DNA of 64,000 bases from Archangium lansingense (GTDB lineage Bacteria; Myxococcota; Myxococcia; Myxococcales; Myxococcaceae): NCBI RefSeq assembly GCF_026626635.1, contig NZ_JAPNKA010000001.1, positions 1,798,001 through 1,862,000 on the forward strand. Direction: 5' to 3'. The position numbers and the translations under genes are program-made. Below, one piece after another: positions 42,448 through 52,239 of this stretch. The notes under the pieces were generated by a model. It saw nothing but the letters and a program-made list of their open reading frames with translations. It did no database searches and was not told where the DNA came from. The stretch's first letter is position 1. Each line of letters starts with the position of its first letter.

Positions 42448-44005
42448 CTGGTACCGGACGGCGTCTTCGTGCCGCGAGAAGGCGGCGTGCGCTTCGAGCC
42501 GTTGCCGCCGCCCACGCAAGGCGAGGTGGAGCGGCTGCTGAAGGTCGTGCGCCACCGGGTGCTGCGCCTCCTGGAAAAAAGAGGGGCCCTGCCCGCGCAA
42601 GGGCCCGAGGACGCGCTGCAGGCGTATCAGGCGCACTTGCTGCAGCAGCGGCTGCGCTGGACGGAGGTGGACATCCGGCCCCCTCCCACCAAGCAGCCCC
42701 GATGCGCCTTCATGGAGGGATTCTCCTTGCACGCCAACACGCATCTGCATGCCAACGACAGGCAGGGTCTGGGTGCGCTATGCATAATGCCCCTCTTCTC
42801 GGAAACGGGTTTTGGAATGGCCGCGCCCTTATCGTTCATCGCTTTCCTCCGCGCTTGCGGCCTCGGCGTGAAGCACCTGGTGCAAGAGGGGTGTCCACGC
42901 TCCGAGAAGAGCTTGTCGGATTGCCGCGGGCCGTGTCGACCGAGGCGACTTGGATGAAGCTATGCTCAGCCGCTGAGTCATGAGCAGGCGGCGGGGCAGG
43001 CTCCCGGCGAAGTGCTACCGCTACAGCATCAGCGAGTTTGAGCAGGTCGGAAATGCCGAGGCGAACCTCACGACCGCCGATGCTGGGTGGGACCAGAGGT
43101 GAGGAGCGGTCCGTCCACTCGATGGGAAGTCTCCTGCACCAGCCAGGTGGGTGCTCCACGTCGATGTACCGCCTGCCGTCCTGGCTGCGGGCGGTGCTGA
43201 TGACCGGCAGCTGCATGCCCTGGAGCGGATGAGTCGGCAGGGTGATGGTCACGCAGCCCGAAACCGGCCCTGCATGTGTCGTAGTCTGCGAATGGGATGT
43301 GGAGCGGCTGTGCCGCTATGGAGCACGCGGAGCGTTGGCTCTGGAGCGTTTGTCACGAGCGGAGGACGGCCGCATCGCCTATCGGATGAAGCGCCCGCTG
43401 CCGGACGGCACCACGCACCTGCTCTTCACCGGGCTGGAGTTTTTACGGCGTGTGGCGTCCCTGGTGCCTCCGCCTCGGGCAAACCTCACGAGGTTCCACG
43501 GCGTCTTCGCTCCAGGCTCGAAATTGCGGCCATTTCTGGTCCCCCAAGCAGGTGAGGAGGGGGCGAGCGTGGCAGCTGAGGCAGAGCTCAGGAAGGAGCC
43601 GAAGAAGGAGCGGATGCCGCGAGAGGACTGGGCGAAGCTGCTGCGCAGGACGTTCGCGTTGGATGTTTTCACCTGTGCCTGGTGTGGAGGCAGGCGCCGA
43701 GTGTTGGCGTACCTGACGGCCCCCAACGAAGTGCGCGCCATTCTGGAGCACCTGTCACTGCCCACGCGGCCTGCTTGCGCTGGCTGCAGCGCAAGGGCCA
43801 CCCCAGCACGCGTGGTGTTGAGCCTCGAGCAGTCACGGTGCCAAAGACGCCCACGCCCCTGCTACCTCCCCCTGGGGAGGTCACTGGGCCGGCGTGTGCC
43901 CCATGGGGCTGCACCGCTTCTCCACCGGCCTGGCTCACAGCCCTCGTGGCACCCGTCAGCAGCCCTCCTCGTCCCCTCGGCTCCTGCCCTCTCCCTCAAC
44001 ACCTT
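42448..44005 (+). mobile_element. IS91-family element copy B, split by DUF5372 cassette
   Basis: The transposase middle region runs 42448-42771 (LVPDGVFVPREGGVRFEPLP, RHRVLRLLEKRG, PRCAFMEGFSLHANTHLHAN, DRQGL). It is interrupted by 530 bp (42772-43301) and resumes in frame at 43302 with ERLCRYGARGALALERLSRA, continuing to CAWCGGRRRVLAYL. A 3' tail follows to ~44005. The Y2 catalytic N-terminus is missing, so the element is dead. Left and right neighbours (EamA, Ig-like) are both truncated at its ends. Confidence 0.85.
42836..43252 (-). CDS. DUF5372-like protein in IS91-borne cassette
   Basis: A predicted 138-aa soluble protein (TITLPTHPLQGMQLPVISTA, DGRRYIDVEHPPGWCRRLPI, EWTDRSSPLVPPSIGGREVR) with a basic tail. 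It resembles small proteins annotated DUF5372, which turn up beside recombinases and IS91-type transposases; biochemical role unknown. It is the only gene of a 530-bp cassette that cuts the IS91 transposase between DRQGL and ERLCRYG. Unlike the copy at 35169-35522 it has no internal stop. Confidence 0.65.
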   Translation of the reverse strand: MTITLPTHPLQGMQLPVISTARSQDGRRYIDVEHPPGWCRRLPIEWTDRSSPLVPPSIGGREVRLGISDLLKLADAVAVALRREPAPPPAHDSAAEHSFIQVASVDTARGNPTSSSRSVDTPLAPGASRRGRKRGGKR

Positions 44006-44335
44006 TCGTCTGGATGCGGAAGGCGCCCGTGGTGCCGTTCACCGCGGCCCGGGCAACTTCCGCCGAGCACGAATAGGAGTCCTCCACGAGGAGCACGGTG
44101 GTACCGCGCTCCGCGTAGCCGAAGAAGACCGGGGAGTCCGTCTGGTTGCTGGGCGAGGCGGGCTCGGTCGCCGACGAGAGGTAGGGCGTGGCCGGCGCGA
44201 TGTCGTCGTGCACGTACGTGCCGAGCACGTGACAGGCGGAGGTGTTGCCCGCCACGTCCGTCACCCGGACCCAGTGCGTGATGGAGCCATTGGCGCGGGC
44301 CGTCAGCCGCACCCCGAAACAGGGCCCGTGAAGGC
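44006..44335 (-). pseudogene. Ig-like domain surface-protein fragment
   Basis: On the minus strand, ~105 codons encode a bacterial Ig-like repeat segment (HWVRVTDVAGNTSACHVLGT; YVHDDIAPATPYLSSATEPA; TDSPVFFGYAERGTTVLLVE). Such repeats build secreted or outer-surface proteins. The fragment is cut at 44005 by the IS91 end and at ~44335 by unrelated sequence, with neither start nor stop of its own. Confidence 0.65.
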
Positions 44336-44850
44336 CGTCGAGCCCCCCGCTCAGCGCAGGCCCGAGAACAAGAAGTTGAAGGAAGAGCTCGAGCAATACG
44401 AGGCCCAACAGAAGACGGCCCGCTCGCGCCAGCCCACGCAGGCCCTCGCCGCGGCGGCTTCCCAGCCGACGAGCGCGCAGAAGGCGGCCAGGGTCGAGGC
44501 GCTCATCAGCGAGAAGGCTTTCAAGAAGGGAGCGCGGCGCCATGGGACGTTGATCACCGGCAAATGCACGGGAGGCAAGCAGTGCCTGGAAGGCTCCCTG
44601 AACCTCGCCACGGTGAACATCTGCCCGGAAGGCGGCGGGCACGGAATTCCGCGCCGAGGCCATCTGGGATGGCTACCGGGACGCAGCCTGCGGCACGTGC
44701 AATGTCAGTTTCAGCGCGGCCTTCTCGCTCCAGTTGCAGCGCGCATGGGTGGAGACCTTCTATTACAACCGCCTGCCAAGCTGTCGTCCGCATACCCAGC
44801 CGTCCACCGTTCTCGCCACCACGAAATTCGCCATCAAAACGAATTGGTGA
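44336..44850 (+). pseudogene. C-terminal part of unknown secreted-type protein, frameshifted
   Basis: Coding runs ENKKLKEELEQYEAQQKTAR to KCTGGKQCLEGSLNLATVNI in one frame. At ~44640 it shifts to AEAIWDGYRDAACGTCNVSF, SAAFSLQLQRAWVETFYYNR, stopping at 44850. Several Cys pairs suggest an exported protein. No family recognised. A one-base change would restore a single frame. The start was lost at the junction with the Ig-like fragment. Confidence 0.45.
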
Positions 44851-45033
44851 GGGATGGCCGTGAGGCTCCGCGAGCGCTTCCTCGCGGAGCCCGCTGCCCC
44901 TGGCAGAGCCCCTGCCGCGTACCTCATTCGAATCCCTTGACGGCATTTATCTGAAAGGGGTAGCCCGTGGGGCATCCCTGCATCGCGTGGAATGACGCCC
45001 CGTCTGCGGCACCCACAACACCAGAGCAACAGC

Positions 45034-48000
45034 ATGACCAACGAGCTGACCCATCCGCGGCCGCCTGCGCTGACGGAGGATGACCTCCGCACCTTGATCG
45101 CATCCCTTCTCGCGGAGCGGCTGCGCATCGAGCCGCGATCCATCGATGTCCGTGAACGATTCAATCGTTATGGTCTCGATTCGCAGGGCGCGACAGGCAT
45201 GCTCGCGGACCTGGCGCAGGCGCTCGGGCGCCCCCTGTCGCCCGTCCTGGTGTGGAAACACCCGACCCCAAAGGCGCTGGCGCGTCACCTGGCCGGTGGG
45301 GCGAGCGATCTCGAGGCTTTTGTGCCCGGACGCGCCGAACGTGCCGAACGCAGTCCCACGCAGAACGAGCCCATCGCGATCGTCGGGATGGCCTGCCGGT
45401 TCCCCGGGGCGCCGGACCTGGACAGCTACTGGAGACTCCTGGAGTCCGGGGTAGACGCGATCACCGAGGTGCCCCCTGACCGGTGGGATACCGACGTGCT
45501 CTACGATCCCGATCCCCTCGCGCCCGGCAAGGTGGGCACGCGCTGGGGTGGCTTCATCGAGGGGATCGACCGCTTCGACCCGACGTTCTTCGGCATCTCT
45601 CCGCGAGAGGCCGCCGAGATGGATCCCCAGCAGCGCCTGATGCTCGAGCTCTCCTGGGAGGCTCTCGAAGACGCGGGCGTCCCGCCGCGCTCTCTCAAAG
45701 ACAGCAGGACCGGCGTGTTCTTCGGCGCGATGTGGCAAGACTATGCCAGGCTGTCTGGCAGCTCCCTCGCTCGCCTCACGCAGCACAGCGCCACAGGGCA
45801 GGATCTCAGCATCATTCCCGCGCGCGTCTCGTACACGCTCGGCCTGCGCGGCCCGAGCGTCGCCATCAACACCGCCTGTTCGTCCGCGCTGGTCGCGGTC
45901 CACTACGCCCGTCAAAGCCTGCTCCTCGGGGAGGCCACGCTCGCGCTCGCGGGCGGCGTGAGCCTCATGAGCGGGCCCGAGAGCATGGTCGCGATGGCCA
46001 AGCTCGGGGCGCTGGCCCCCGACGGCCGCTCGAAGTCCTTCGACGCCCGCGCGAACGGCTATGGCCGCGGCGAGGGCGGGGGCGTGGTGGTCTTGAAGCT
46101 CCTGTCCCGTGCCCTTTCGGACGGCGATCGCATCGATGGCCTCATCCTCGGGAGCGCGATCAACAATGATGGCTTCAGCAACGGCCTGACCGCGCCGAGC
46201 CCCGCTGCGCAAGAGCTCGTGCTCCGGGACGCGTATGCGAACGCGGGCGTCGACCCGCGGGACGTCCAGTACGTCGAGGCGCACGGGACAGGGACCGTGC
46301 TCGGAGATCCGATCGAGGCCAGCGCCCTCGGGGCCGTGCTGGGTGCAGGCCGGCCCGCTGATAGGCCGCTACTCCTGGGGTCGGTGAAGACGAACATCGG
46401 CCACCTCGAAACCGCGGCGGGGATCGCGGGGCTCATCAAGACGGCCCTCGCGCTGAAGAACCGGACCGTTCCGCCGAACCTCCATTTCGAGATCCCGAAC
46501 CCGTACATCGCGTTCGACGCCCTCCACCTGAAGATCCCGACCTCCAAGGAGCCTTGGCCCGAACGAGATGGAAGGGCCCTGTCGGGCGTGAGCTCCTTTG
46601 GCTTCGGCGGGACGAACTGTCATGTCGTCCTCGAGGGCGCTCGTCTGGAGAGCGCTTCTCTGGTGCCTCTCGCCTCGATGGACGGCGAGCGTCTCCGACA
46701 GCTCGCGGCCAGGGTGAGGGACCTTTGCCTGGATGGCTCTCGACCTCTCTCGCTCCCGGAGCTCTGCGCTGCCGCGGCCCCTCACGCGGGCGAAGGAGAC
46801 CAGAGGATCGCCGTCACGGCGCGCACGCGGGACGACCTCGCCGCGCGGCTCGACGGTCTGCTGCAGGATCGCCCGCTCCCGGGCGCGGTGGCAGGCATTG
46901 CCCGCGGGGGGCGCCTCGGCCCCGTCTTCGTGTTCGGCGGGCAGGGGTCACAATGGCGCCGCATGGGCGCGGACCTGCTACGCGAGCCTGCCTTCCGCGC
47001 GTCGCTCGAGCGGTGCGATCGGGTGATGCGTCCCCACCTCGGCGGATCGTTGCTGGACGCGCTGCTCTCGGGCGACGCGACATGGCTCGAGGACATTGCG
47101 TGGGTCCAGCCCGCAATCTTCGCCGTCCAGGTCGGCCTCGCGGCCCTCTGGCGGTCCTGGGGCGTGGAGCCGGCGGCCGTCGTCGGGCAGAGCATGGGCG
47201 AGATCGCCGCGGCTACCGTCGCCGGCTGCCTGAGCCTGGAGGACGCCGCGCGCATCATCTGCGTCTGGAGCCGGCTCCAGAAGCGCACCGCCGGCCGCGG
47301 TACCATGGCGCTCGTCGAGCTGTCTTTGAAGGAGGCGCGGCGCACCCTCCTGGGGCGAGAGGACAAGGTCTCCGTCGCGGGGCTCATGAGCCCGAGCTCC
47401 GTCGTGATCTCGGGCGATCCGGCCACGATCGACGAGCTCCTCTCCGAGCTCGCGCGCTCGGGCGTGTACGCCAGGAGGATCAACGTCGATGTTGCGGCGC
47501 ATTGTCCGCAAATGGATCCTCTCCTGCCGGATCTCCTCTCGGCCCTGGAAGGGATACGACCCCGCTGCGCCCTGGTGCCGTTCTACTCGACCGTCACGGG
47601 CCATTGCCTGGAGGGCTCGGAGCTCGACGCCGACTACTGGTGCAACAACCTCCGGAAGCCGGTGCTCTTCGCGGAGACGATCGAGCGGCTCACCGGCAGC
47701 GGGCATGACGTCTTCATCGACGTCAATCCTCATCCGGTCCTCGTGCGGGCCGTCGAGCAATGCCTCGCGCATGCTGGCTCGACCCGGAGCCCCATCGTCC
47801 AACCTGGGCTCGCGCTGCCCTCGATGCGCCGCGAGGAGCCAGGACGGGCGGTGCTCCTCGATTCCCTGGGGATCCTCTACACCCGCGGCCAGCAGGTGGC
47901 CTGGCGGCAGCTCTACCCGGCAGAGCGGCCGTCCGGCGCGGCGTTCCCGGAGCTCTGGCCATCCTCCGAGGACGGGCCCACTCCGGGCTCTTCCGAACAG

Positions 48001-51000
48001 GCAGCAGGAACCGAGGTGCCCGCGGCGCTGCCGTTGCTCGTATCGGGCAAGACCGAAGCGGCCTTACGGGCGCAGGCCGAGCGGCTGCGGGCACACCTCG
48101 AGGCCCATCCGGACCTCGGGCTGTCGGACGTGGCCTGTTCGCTCGCGCTCACGCGAACGCACTTCGAACGACGCGCGGTGGTGGTCGCGAAGGGCCGCGC
48201 AGCCCTTCTCGAGGCGCTCGGCGCCATCGCTCAGGGCAGCTCCGCTGTCAACGTGGTGCTCGGCGAAGCCAAGGCCCAGGGCAAGCTCGCTCTGCTCTTT
48301 ACCGGACAGGGAAGTCAGCATCCCGGCATGGGCCGGGCGCTCTACGATGCTTTCCCCATCTTCCGCGACGCCCTCGACAACGTCTGCGGCCATCTCGATG
48401 CGCAGCTCGAGCGGCCCCTGCGTCCCATCCTGTTTGCAACCGAAGGCTCGGAAGATGCTGCCCTGCTCCACCAGACCGCCTTCACCCAGACTGCCCTCTT
48501 CGCCCTGGAGGTGGCCCTCTTCCGGCTCACGGAAAGCTGGGGAGTCAAGCCCGATCTGTTGCTCGGCCACTCCATCGGCGAGCTCGTGGCCGCCCACGTC
48601 GCCGGCGTGCTGTCGCTCGAAGACGCTTGCACCCTCGTCGTCGCACGCGCTCGCCTGATGCAGGCCCTTCCCCAGGGTGGCACCATGGTCTCGCTCCAGG
48701 CCTCCGAGGCCGAGGTCGCGCCGCTGCTCGTCGGACGCGAGGCCCACGTCGCTATCGCCGCGCTCAACGGCCCCTTGTCCACCGTGGTGGCGGGGGACGA
48801 AGAGGCCGTGATCGAGGTCACAAGGCAGGTGAAAGCCCTCGGCCGCAAGACCACACCTCTGCGGGTCAGCCACGCCTTCCACTCCCCTCGCATGGATGAA
48901 ATGCTGAACGCGTTTCGACACGTCGTCGAGGGGCTCACCTTCCATCCGCCGCGCATTCCCATCATCTCCAACATCACTGGAAAGCGTGCCAGCGCCGAGG
49001 AGCTCGGCTCGCCCGAAACCTGGGTACTTCACGTGCGCCACGCCGTCCGCTTTCTCGAGGGCGTGCGCACCCTCGAGGCCGAAGGCGTCACCACCTTCCT
49101 CGAGCTCGGACCTCATGGCGTGCTTTGCGCCATGGCCCACGACTGCCTGTCCGACGAGGCCCAGGCCCGCGCTCTCTTCTTGCCCGCCCTCCGCAATGAC
49201 CGTCCCGAGGTTGAAACGCTCACCGCCGCCCTGGGGGGCCTGCACGCCCGCGGACACGAGCTCGATTGGAAGGCCTTCTTCGCCCCCTTCGGCGCACGTC
49301 GGATCGAGCTGCCCACCTACGCCTTCCAGCGCGAGCGCTACTGGCTCGACGCTTCCAAGGCCGGCAGCGCCGACGTGGCCTCCGCCGGCCTTGTCTCCGC
49401 CGAGCATCCGCTTCTCGGCGCCGCCGTTCCCTTCGCTGATGCCGCTGGCCTGCTCTTCACCGGCCGTCTCTCGCTGCAAAGCCACCCCTGGCTTGCCGGA
49501 CACGGGGTGTTCGATACGGTCCTCCTGCCTGGCACCGCCTTCGTCGAGCTCGCCCTCGTCGCCGCCCACCGCGTGGGGCTCGACCGTATCGAGGAGCTCA
49601 CCCTGGAGTCCCCGCTTGTGCTGCCCTCGAAGGGCGCGGTCCATCTTCAGCTCTCCGTTGGCAGCCCGGATGAGGCCTTCCGCAGGTCGGTGACCCTCCA
49701 CGCCCGGCCCGAGAACGCCCCGCCCAACACTCCATGGACCCGCCATGCCACTGGCACCCTTGGATCCACCACGGAGTCGGCCTCCTTCGACCTACGCGCA
49801 TGGCCGCCGGCGGGAGCCGCCCCGCTCGACCTGAACGGCCTCTATGATCGCCTCGCCGACGCGGGTCTCGCCTATGGCCACGACTTCCAGGGCCTGTGCG
49901 CCGCCTGGAAGCAGGGCAACGACCTGTTTGCCGAGGTTCACCTCTCCGAAGAGGCCGCGCAGCAGGCCGACCACTTCGGTCTGCATCCAGCCTTGCTCGA
50001 CGCTGCCCTTCACGCGCTCGCGCTCGATTCCCTTCTTCCCGATGCAGGCGAGGTGGCGCTCCCCGCCTCCTGGGTGGGCGTCTCCCTGCGCGCGACCGGA
50101 GCCTCCTGCCTGCGCGTGCGCCTTTCTCGCCGCGATGGCGAAGGGACGGTCTCGCTTGCCATCGCCGACGCCTTGGGCGAGCCAGTCGCATCCGTGGACG
50201 CCCTCCGCACCACACCCGCATCGAAGGCGCAGCTCCGGAGCGCCCTCGCCTCGCGCCCTGAACCGCTCTATCAGGCAAACCAGGTGACGCTGCCCAAAGC
50301 CTCCAACCCGCTGCTCGTGAGGAGCCGGGCGCTGACGGCGAGCCACGAAGAGCAGAACCTCGACGATCCGGCCACGGTCGAGCGGCTCATCCGCGGCATC
50401 TTTCGCCAGGTGACCTTGCGCGACGATGCAGGAATCGATTCCGACCGCTCTCTCCAGAGCGTCGGTGTCGACTCGCTGATGTATCTCCAGATGCTTCGAC
50501 GAGCAGAGCAGACATTCGGCGTCACGATGTCCGCACAGATGGCCCTGCGATCCGATGCATCCCGCCAAACTCTCACCTTGAGCACGTTGACGAACCTGCT
50601 CCTCGGAATCCGTCAGGCGACGCTCACGCGACCCTCTCCGGACGAGGTCGGCGATGGCGCCGCAGCGTCACGCAAGGCCGAGGAAGAGGAGCCGGCGCTC
50701 TCGGTCGAGCGGGTCGAGCGCGATGTGAACATCACGCACGTCCCTGGGGCGCGCGTGGGCTCGGGCACTCCCCTCGAAGCCTTCATGGTCACGCTCTCCT
50801 CCGGAGAGATCATCGACGTCCTGTGCGCGGGCACGGGCGCTCCGCTCGTGCTGCTCCCCCCCATCATGGCGTCAATCCCGATCTGGGTGTTCCAGATCGA
50901 AGAGCTCCGGCGTGACTTTCGGGTCATCGTCCCGAACCACCCGGGTTATGGTCGGAGCACGGCGCCCCATGGCTCGCTGTCGCCGGCGCGGATCGCGGGG

Positions 51001-51552
51001 CGGATCGCCGCCGTGCTCGATGGGCTCGGCGTCCACGAGGCCGTGCACCTCGTGGGCTGGTCCCTGGGCGGGATGGTCGCGCAGGAGTTTTCGCTCGCGC
51101 TGCCCCACCGCGTCCGCTCGCTCGCCTTGGTCAATACGACCTCTCACCTCGAGGAGGAGGACAGCGTCCGGAACATGGAGGACATGATGCGGAGGCTGCG
51201 CGCGGATCTCCGGCGGACAACGCCCGAAGAGGATCCCTCGACGCTCGCGCGCCGCACCATGGCGCTCGAAGCATCGCAGCGCGACGCGGGCTATGAGCGC
51301 AGCTTCGACTACCTGGCCGAGGTCCTGCGTTTCGATGCGGCCGATCGCATCGCTGGAATCAAGGCGCCCACGCTCGTGGTCCAGGGAGGTGAGGACACGC
51401 TCACCGTGCGGCGATACGGCCGCCACATGGAACGAGAGATCCCGCGGGCGCAGTATCACGAATTCGAGCACGGCGGTCATTACGTGCCGCTCCACCTTCC
51501 CGGCGCGTTCAATGAGCTCCTCCGCTCGTTCTTGCGGCGGTGGAGCGTGTGA
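45034..51552 (+). CDS. Type I polyketide synthase, ACP-KS-AT-AT-DH-ACP-hydrolase
   Basis: A predicted 2,172-aa single-module megasynthase. Order: N-terminal carrier (GLDSQGA, Ser50); ketosynthase with Cys282 (NTACSSALVA), His417 (EAHGTGTVLGDP) and His457 (KTNIGHLE); acyltransferase 1 (GQSMGE, Ser720; VAAHC at the specificity site); acyltransferase 2 (GHSIGE, Ser1180; HAFH, typical of malonyl-CoA); dehydratase (HGVFDTVLLPG with His1490, HPALLDAALHAL with Asp1656); carrier (GVDSLM, Ser1814); and an alpha/beta-hydrolase release domain (GWSLGG Ser2010, Asp2121, His2149). There is no ketoreductase, so the dehydratase has no hydroxyl substrate made in cis. Tandem ATs and a leading carrier are unusual. 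The usual DH HxxxG is HxxxD. No other PKS genes flank it. The start is chosen from the carrier domain; ribosome site weak. Confidence 0.9.
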   Translation: MTNELTHPRPPALTEDDLRTLIASLLAERLRIEPRSIDVRERFNRYGLDSQGATGMLADLAQALGRPLSPVLVWKHPTPKALARHLAGGASDLEAFVPGRAERAERSPTQNEPIAIVGMACRFPGAPDLDSYWRLLESGVDAITEVPPDRWDTDVLYDPDPLAPGKVGTRWGGFIEGIDRFDPTFFGISPREAAEMDPQQRLMLELSWEALEDAGVPPRSLKDSRTGVFFGAMWQDYARLSGSSLARLTQHSATGQDLSIIPARVSYTLGLRGPSVAINTACSSALVAVHYARQSLLLGEATLALAGGVSLMSGPESMVAMAKLGALAPDGRSKSFDARANGYGRGEGGGVVVLKLLSRALSDGDRIDGLILGSAINNDGFSNGLTAPSPAAQELVLRDAYANAGVDPRDVQYVEAHGTGTVLGDPIEASALGAVLGAGRPADRPLLLGSVKTNIGHLETAAGIAGLIKTALALKNRTVPPNLHFEIPNPYIAFDALHLKIPTSKEPWPERDGRALSGVSSFGFGGTNCHVVLEGARLESASLVPLASMDGERLRQLAARVRDLCLDGSRPLSLPELCAAAAPHAGEGDQRIAVTARTRDDLAARLDGLLQDRPLPGAVAGIARGGRLGPVFVFGGQGSQWRRMGADLLREPAFRASLERCDRVMRPHLGGSLLDALLSGDATWLEDIAWVQPAIFAVQVGLAALWRSWGVEPAAVVGQSMGEIAAATVAGCLSLEDAARIICVWSRLQKRTAGRGTMALVELSLKEARRTLLGREDKVSVAGLMSPSSVVISGDPATIDELLSELARSGVYARRINVDVAAHCPQMDPLLPDLLSALEGIRPRCALVPFYSTVTGHCLEGSELDADYWCNNLRKPVLFAETIERLTGSGHDVFIDVNPHPVLVRAVEQCLAHAGSTRSPIVQPGLALPSMRREEPGRAVLLDSLGILYTRGQQVAWRQLYPAERPSGAAFPELWPSSEDGPTPGSSEQAAGTEVPAALPLLVSGKTEAALRAQAERLRAHLEAHPDLGLSDVACSLALTRTHFERRAVVVAKGRAALLEALGAIAQGSSAVNVVLGEAKAQGKLALLFTGQGSQHPGMGRALYDAFPIFRDALDNVCGHLDAQLERPLRPILFATEGSEDAALLHQTAFTQTALFALEVALFRLTESWGVKPDLLLGHSIGELVAAHVAGVLSLEDACTLVVARARLMQALPQGGTMVSLQASEAEVAPLLVGREAHVAIAALNGPLSTVVAGDEEAVIEVTRQVKALGRKTTPLRVSHAFHSPRMDEMLNAFRHVVEGLTFHPPRIPIISNITGKRASAEELGSPETWVLHVRHAVRFLEGVRTLEAEGVTTFLELGPHGVLCAMAHDCLSDEAQARALFLPALRNDRPEVETLTAALGGLHARGHELDWKAFFAPFGARRIELPTYAFQRERYWLDASKAGSADVASAGLVSAEHPLLGAAVPFADAAGLLFTGRLSLQSHPWLAGHGVFDTVLLPGTAFVELALVAAHRVGLDRIEELTLESPLVLPSKGAVHLQLSVGSPDEAFRRSVTLHARPENAPPNTPWTRHATGTLGSTTESASFDLRAWPPAGAAPLDLNGLYDRLADAGLAYGHDFQGLCAAWKQGNDLFAEVHLSEEAAQQADHFGLHPALLDAALHALALDSLLPDAGEVALPASWVGVSLRATGASCLRVRLSRRDGEGTVSLAIADALGEPVASVDALRTTPASKAQLRSALASRPEPLYQANQVTLPKASNPLLVRSRALTASHEEQNLDDPATVERLIRGIFRQVTLRDDAGIDSDRSLQSVGVDSLMYLQMLRRAEQTFGVTMSAQMALRSDASRQTLTLSTLTNLLLGIRQATLTRPSPDEVGDGAAASRKAEEEEPALSVERVERDVNITHVPGARVGSGTPLEAFMVTLSSGEIIDVLCAGTGAPLVLLPPIMASIPIWVFQIEELRRDFRVIVPNHPGYGRSTAPHGSLSPARIAGRIAAVLDGLGVHEAVHLVGWSLGGMVAQEFSLALPHRVRSLALVNTTSHLEEEDSVRNMEDMMRRLRADLRRTTPEEDPSTLARRTMALEASQRDAGYERSFDYLAEVLRFDAADRIAGIKAPTLVVQGGEDTLTVRRYGRHMEREIPRAQYHEFEHGGHYVPLHLPGAFNELLRSFLRRWSV

Positions 51553-51559
51553 GCTCAGG

Positions 51560-51735
51560 AGGGGGGAGAGCGATTGTGGAGCACCTGGGGTTGCCCACGG
51601 CGAGTGCGCGGTTGGCCCCTGGGCGAGGGCCACCCCAGGCTGCGTGGTGTTGAAGCGCAAGACAGCCAAGAGGCCCAGGGCCCCTGCCGCGCACCTCATG
51701 GGAGGGCGGCCTGGGCTGGCGTGTACCCAAGGGGG
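51560..51735 (+). mobile_element. IS91 tail relic, plus orientation
   Basis: From GTGGAGCACCTGGGGTTGCC (equivalent to ILEHLGL of the transposase) through GGCCACCCC, GCGTGGTGTTGA and GGCTGGCGTGTACC. This is the 3' part of an IS91 unit starting just after the PKS stop. It is joined tail to tail at ~51736 with an inverted unit. Confidence 0.7.
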
Positions 51736-52239
51736 CTGCGCGGCCGCGCATAAGAGAAATAGGGGCACGGTTGAGGGCAGGGGGTTGGGGCAGAGAGGCG
51801 GGGGAAGGCAGCTGACGGGAGCCCAAGAGAAGTGAGCCATGCCAGTGCACGCAGGGTGCGGCGGCCTTGAGGCACACGTCGGCCCCGGCCGTCCTGCCAG
51901 CAGGGGCAGCGCAGGGGAGCAGGGGGCTTGGGCCTGTTGGCTGTGGCGGCGCGAGCCTCAACACCACGCGGACTGGGGTGGCGCTGGCGCCGGGGTCAGG
52001 CTGGCACCTGCCGTGGGCAAGCCCAGGTGCTCCAGAATAGCTCGCACTGCTCCCGCTTGCTTCACGTACGCCAAGAGCCGCCGCCGGCCTCCACACCTCA
52101 CGCAGGCGAATACGTCGAAGTCGAACGTCCTCCTGAGCACCTCCGCCTGGTCCACTCCCGACGGCCTCTCCTTCATCGGCTCCTTGCTGGCCGCTGCTTC
52201 AAGCGCCACGCTCGCCTCCTCCTCACCTGCTTGGGGGAG
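51736..52239 (-). mobile_element. IS91-family relic unit 3
   Basis: An inverted copy of the unit seen at 22194. Its 5' boundary CTCCCCCAAGCAGGTG lies at 52239-52224 (minus). Coding follows for VDQAEVLRRTFDFDVFACVR and CGGRRRLLAYVKQAGAVRAI, then the non-coding tail to the ..CTCTTATG end near 51750. It truncates the Dyp-type peroxidase gene on its left. Confidence 0.8.
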
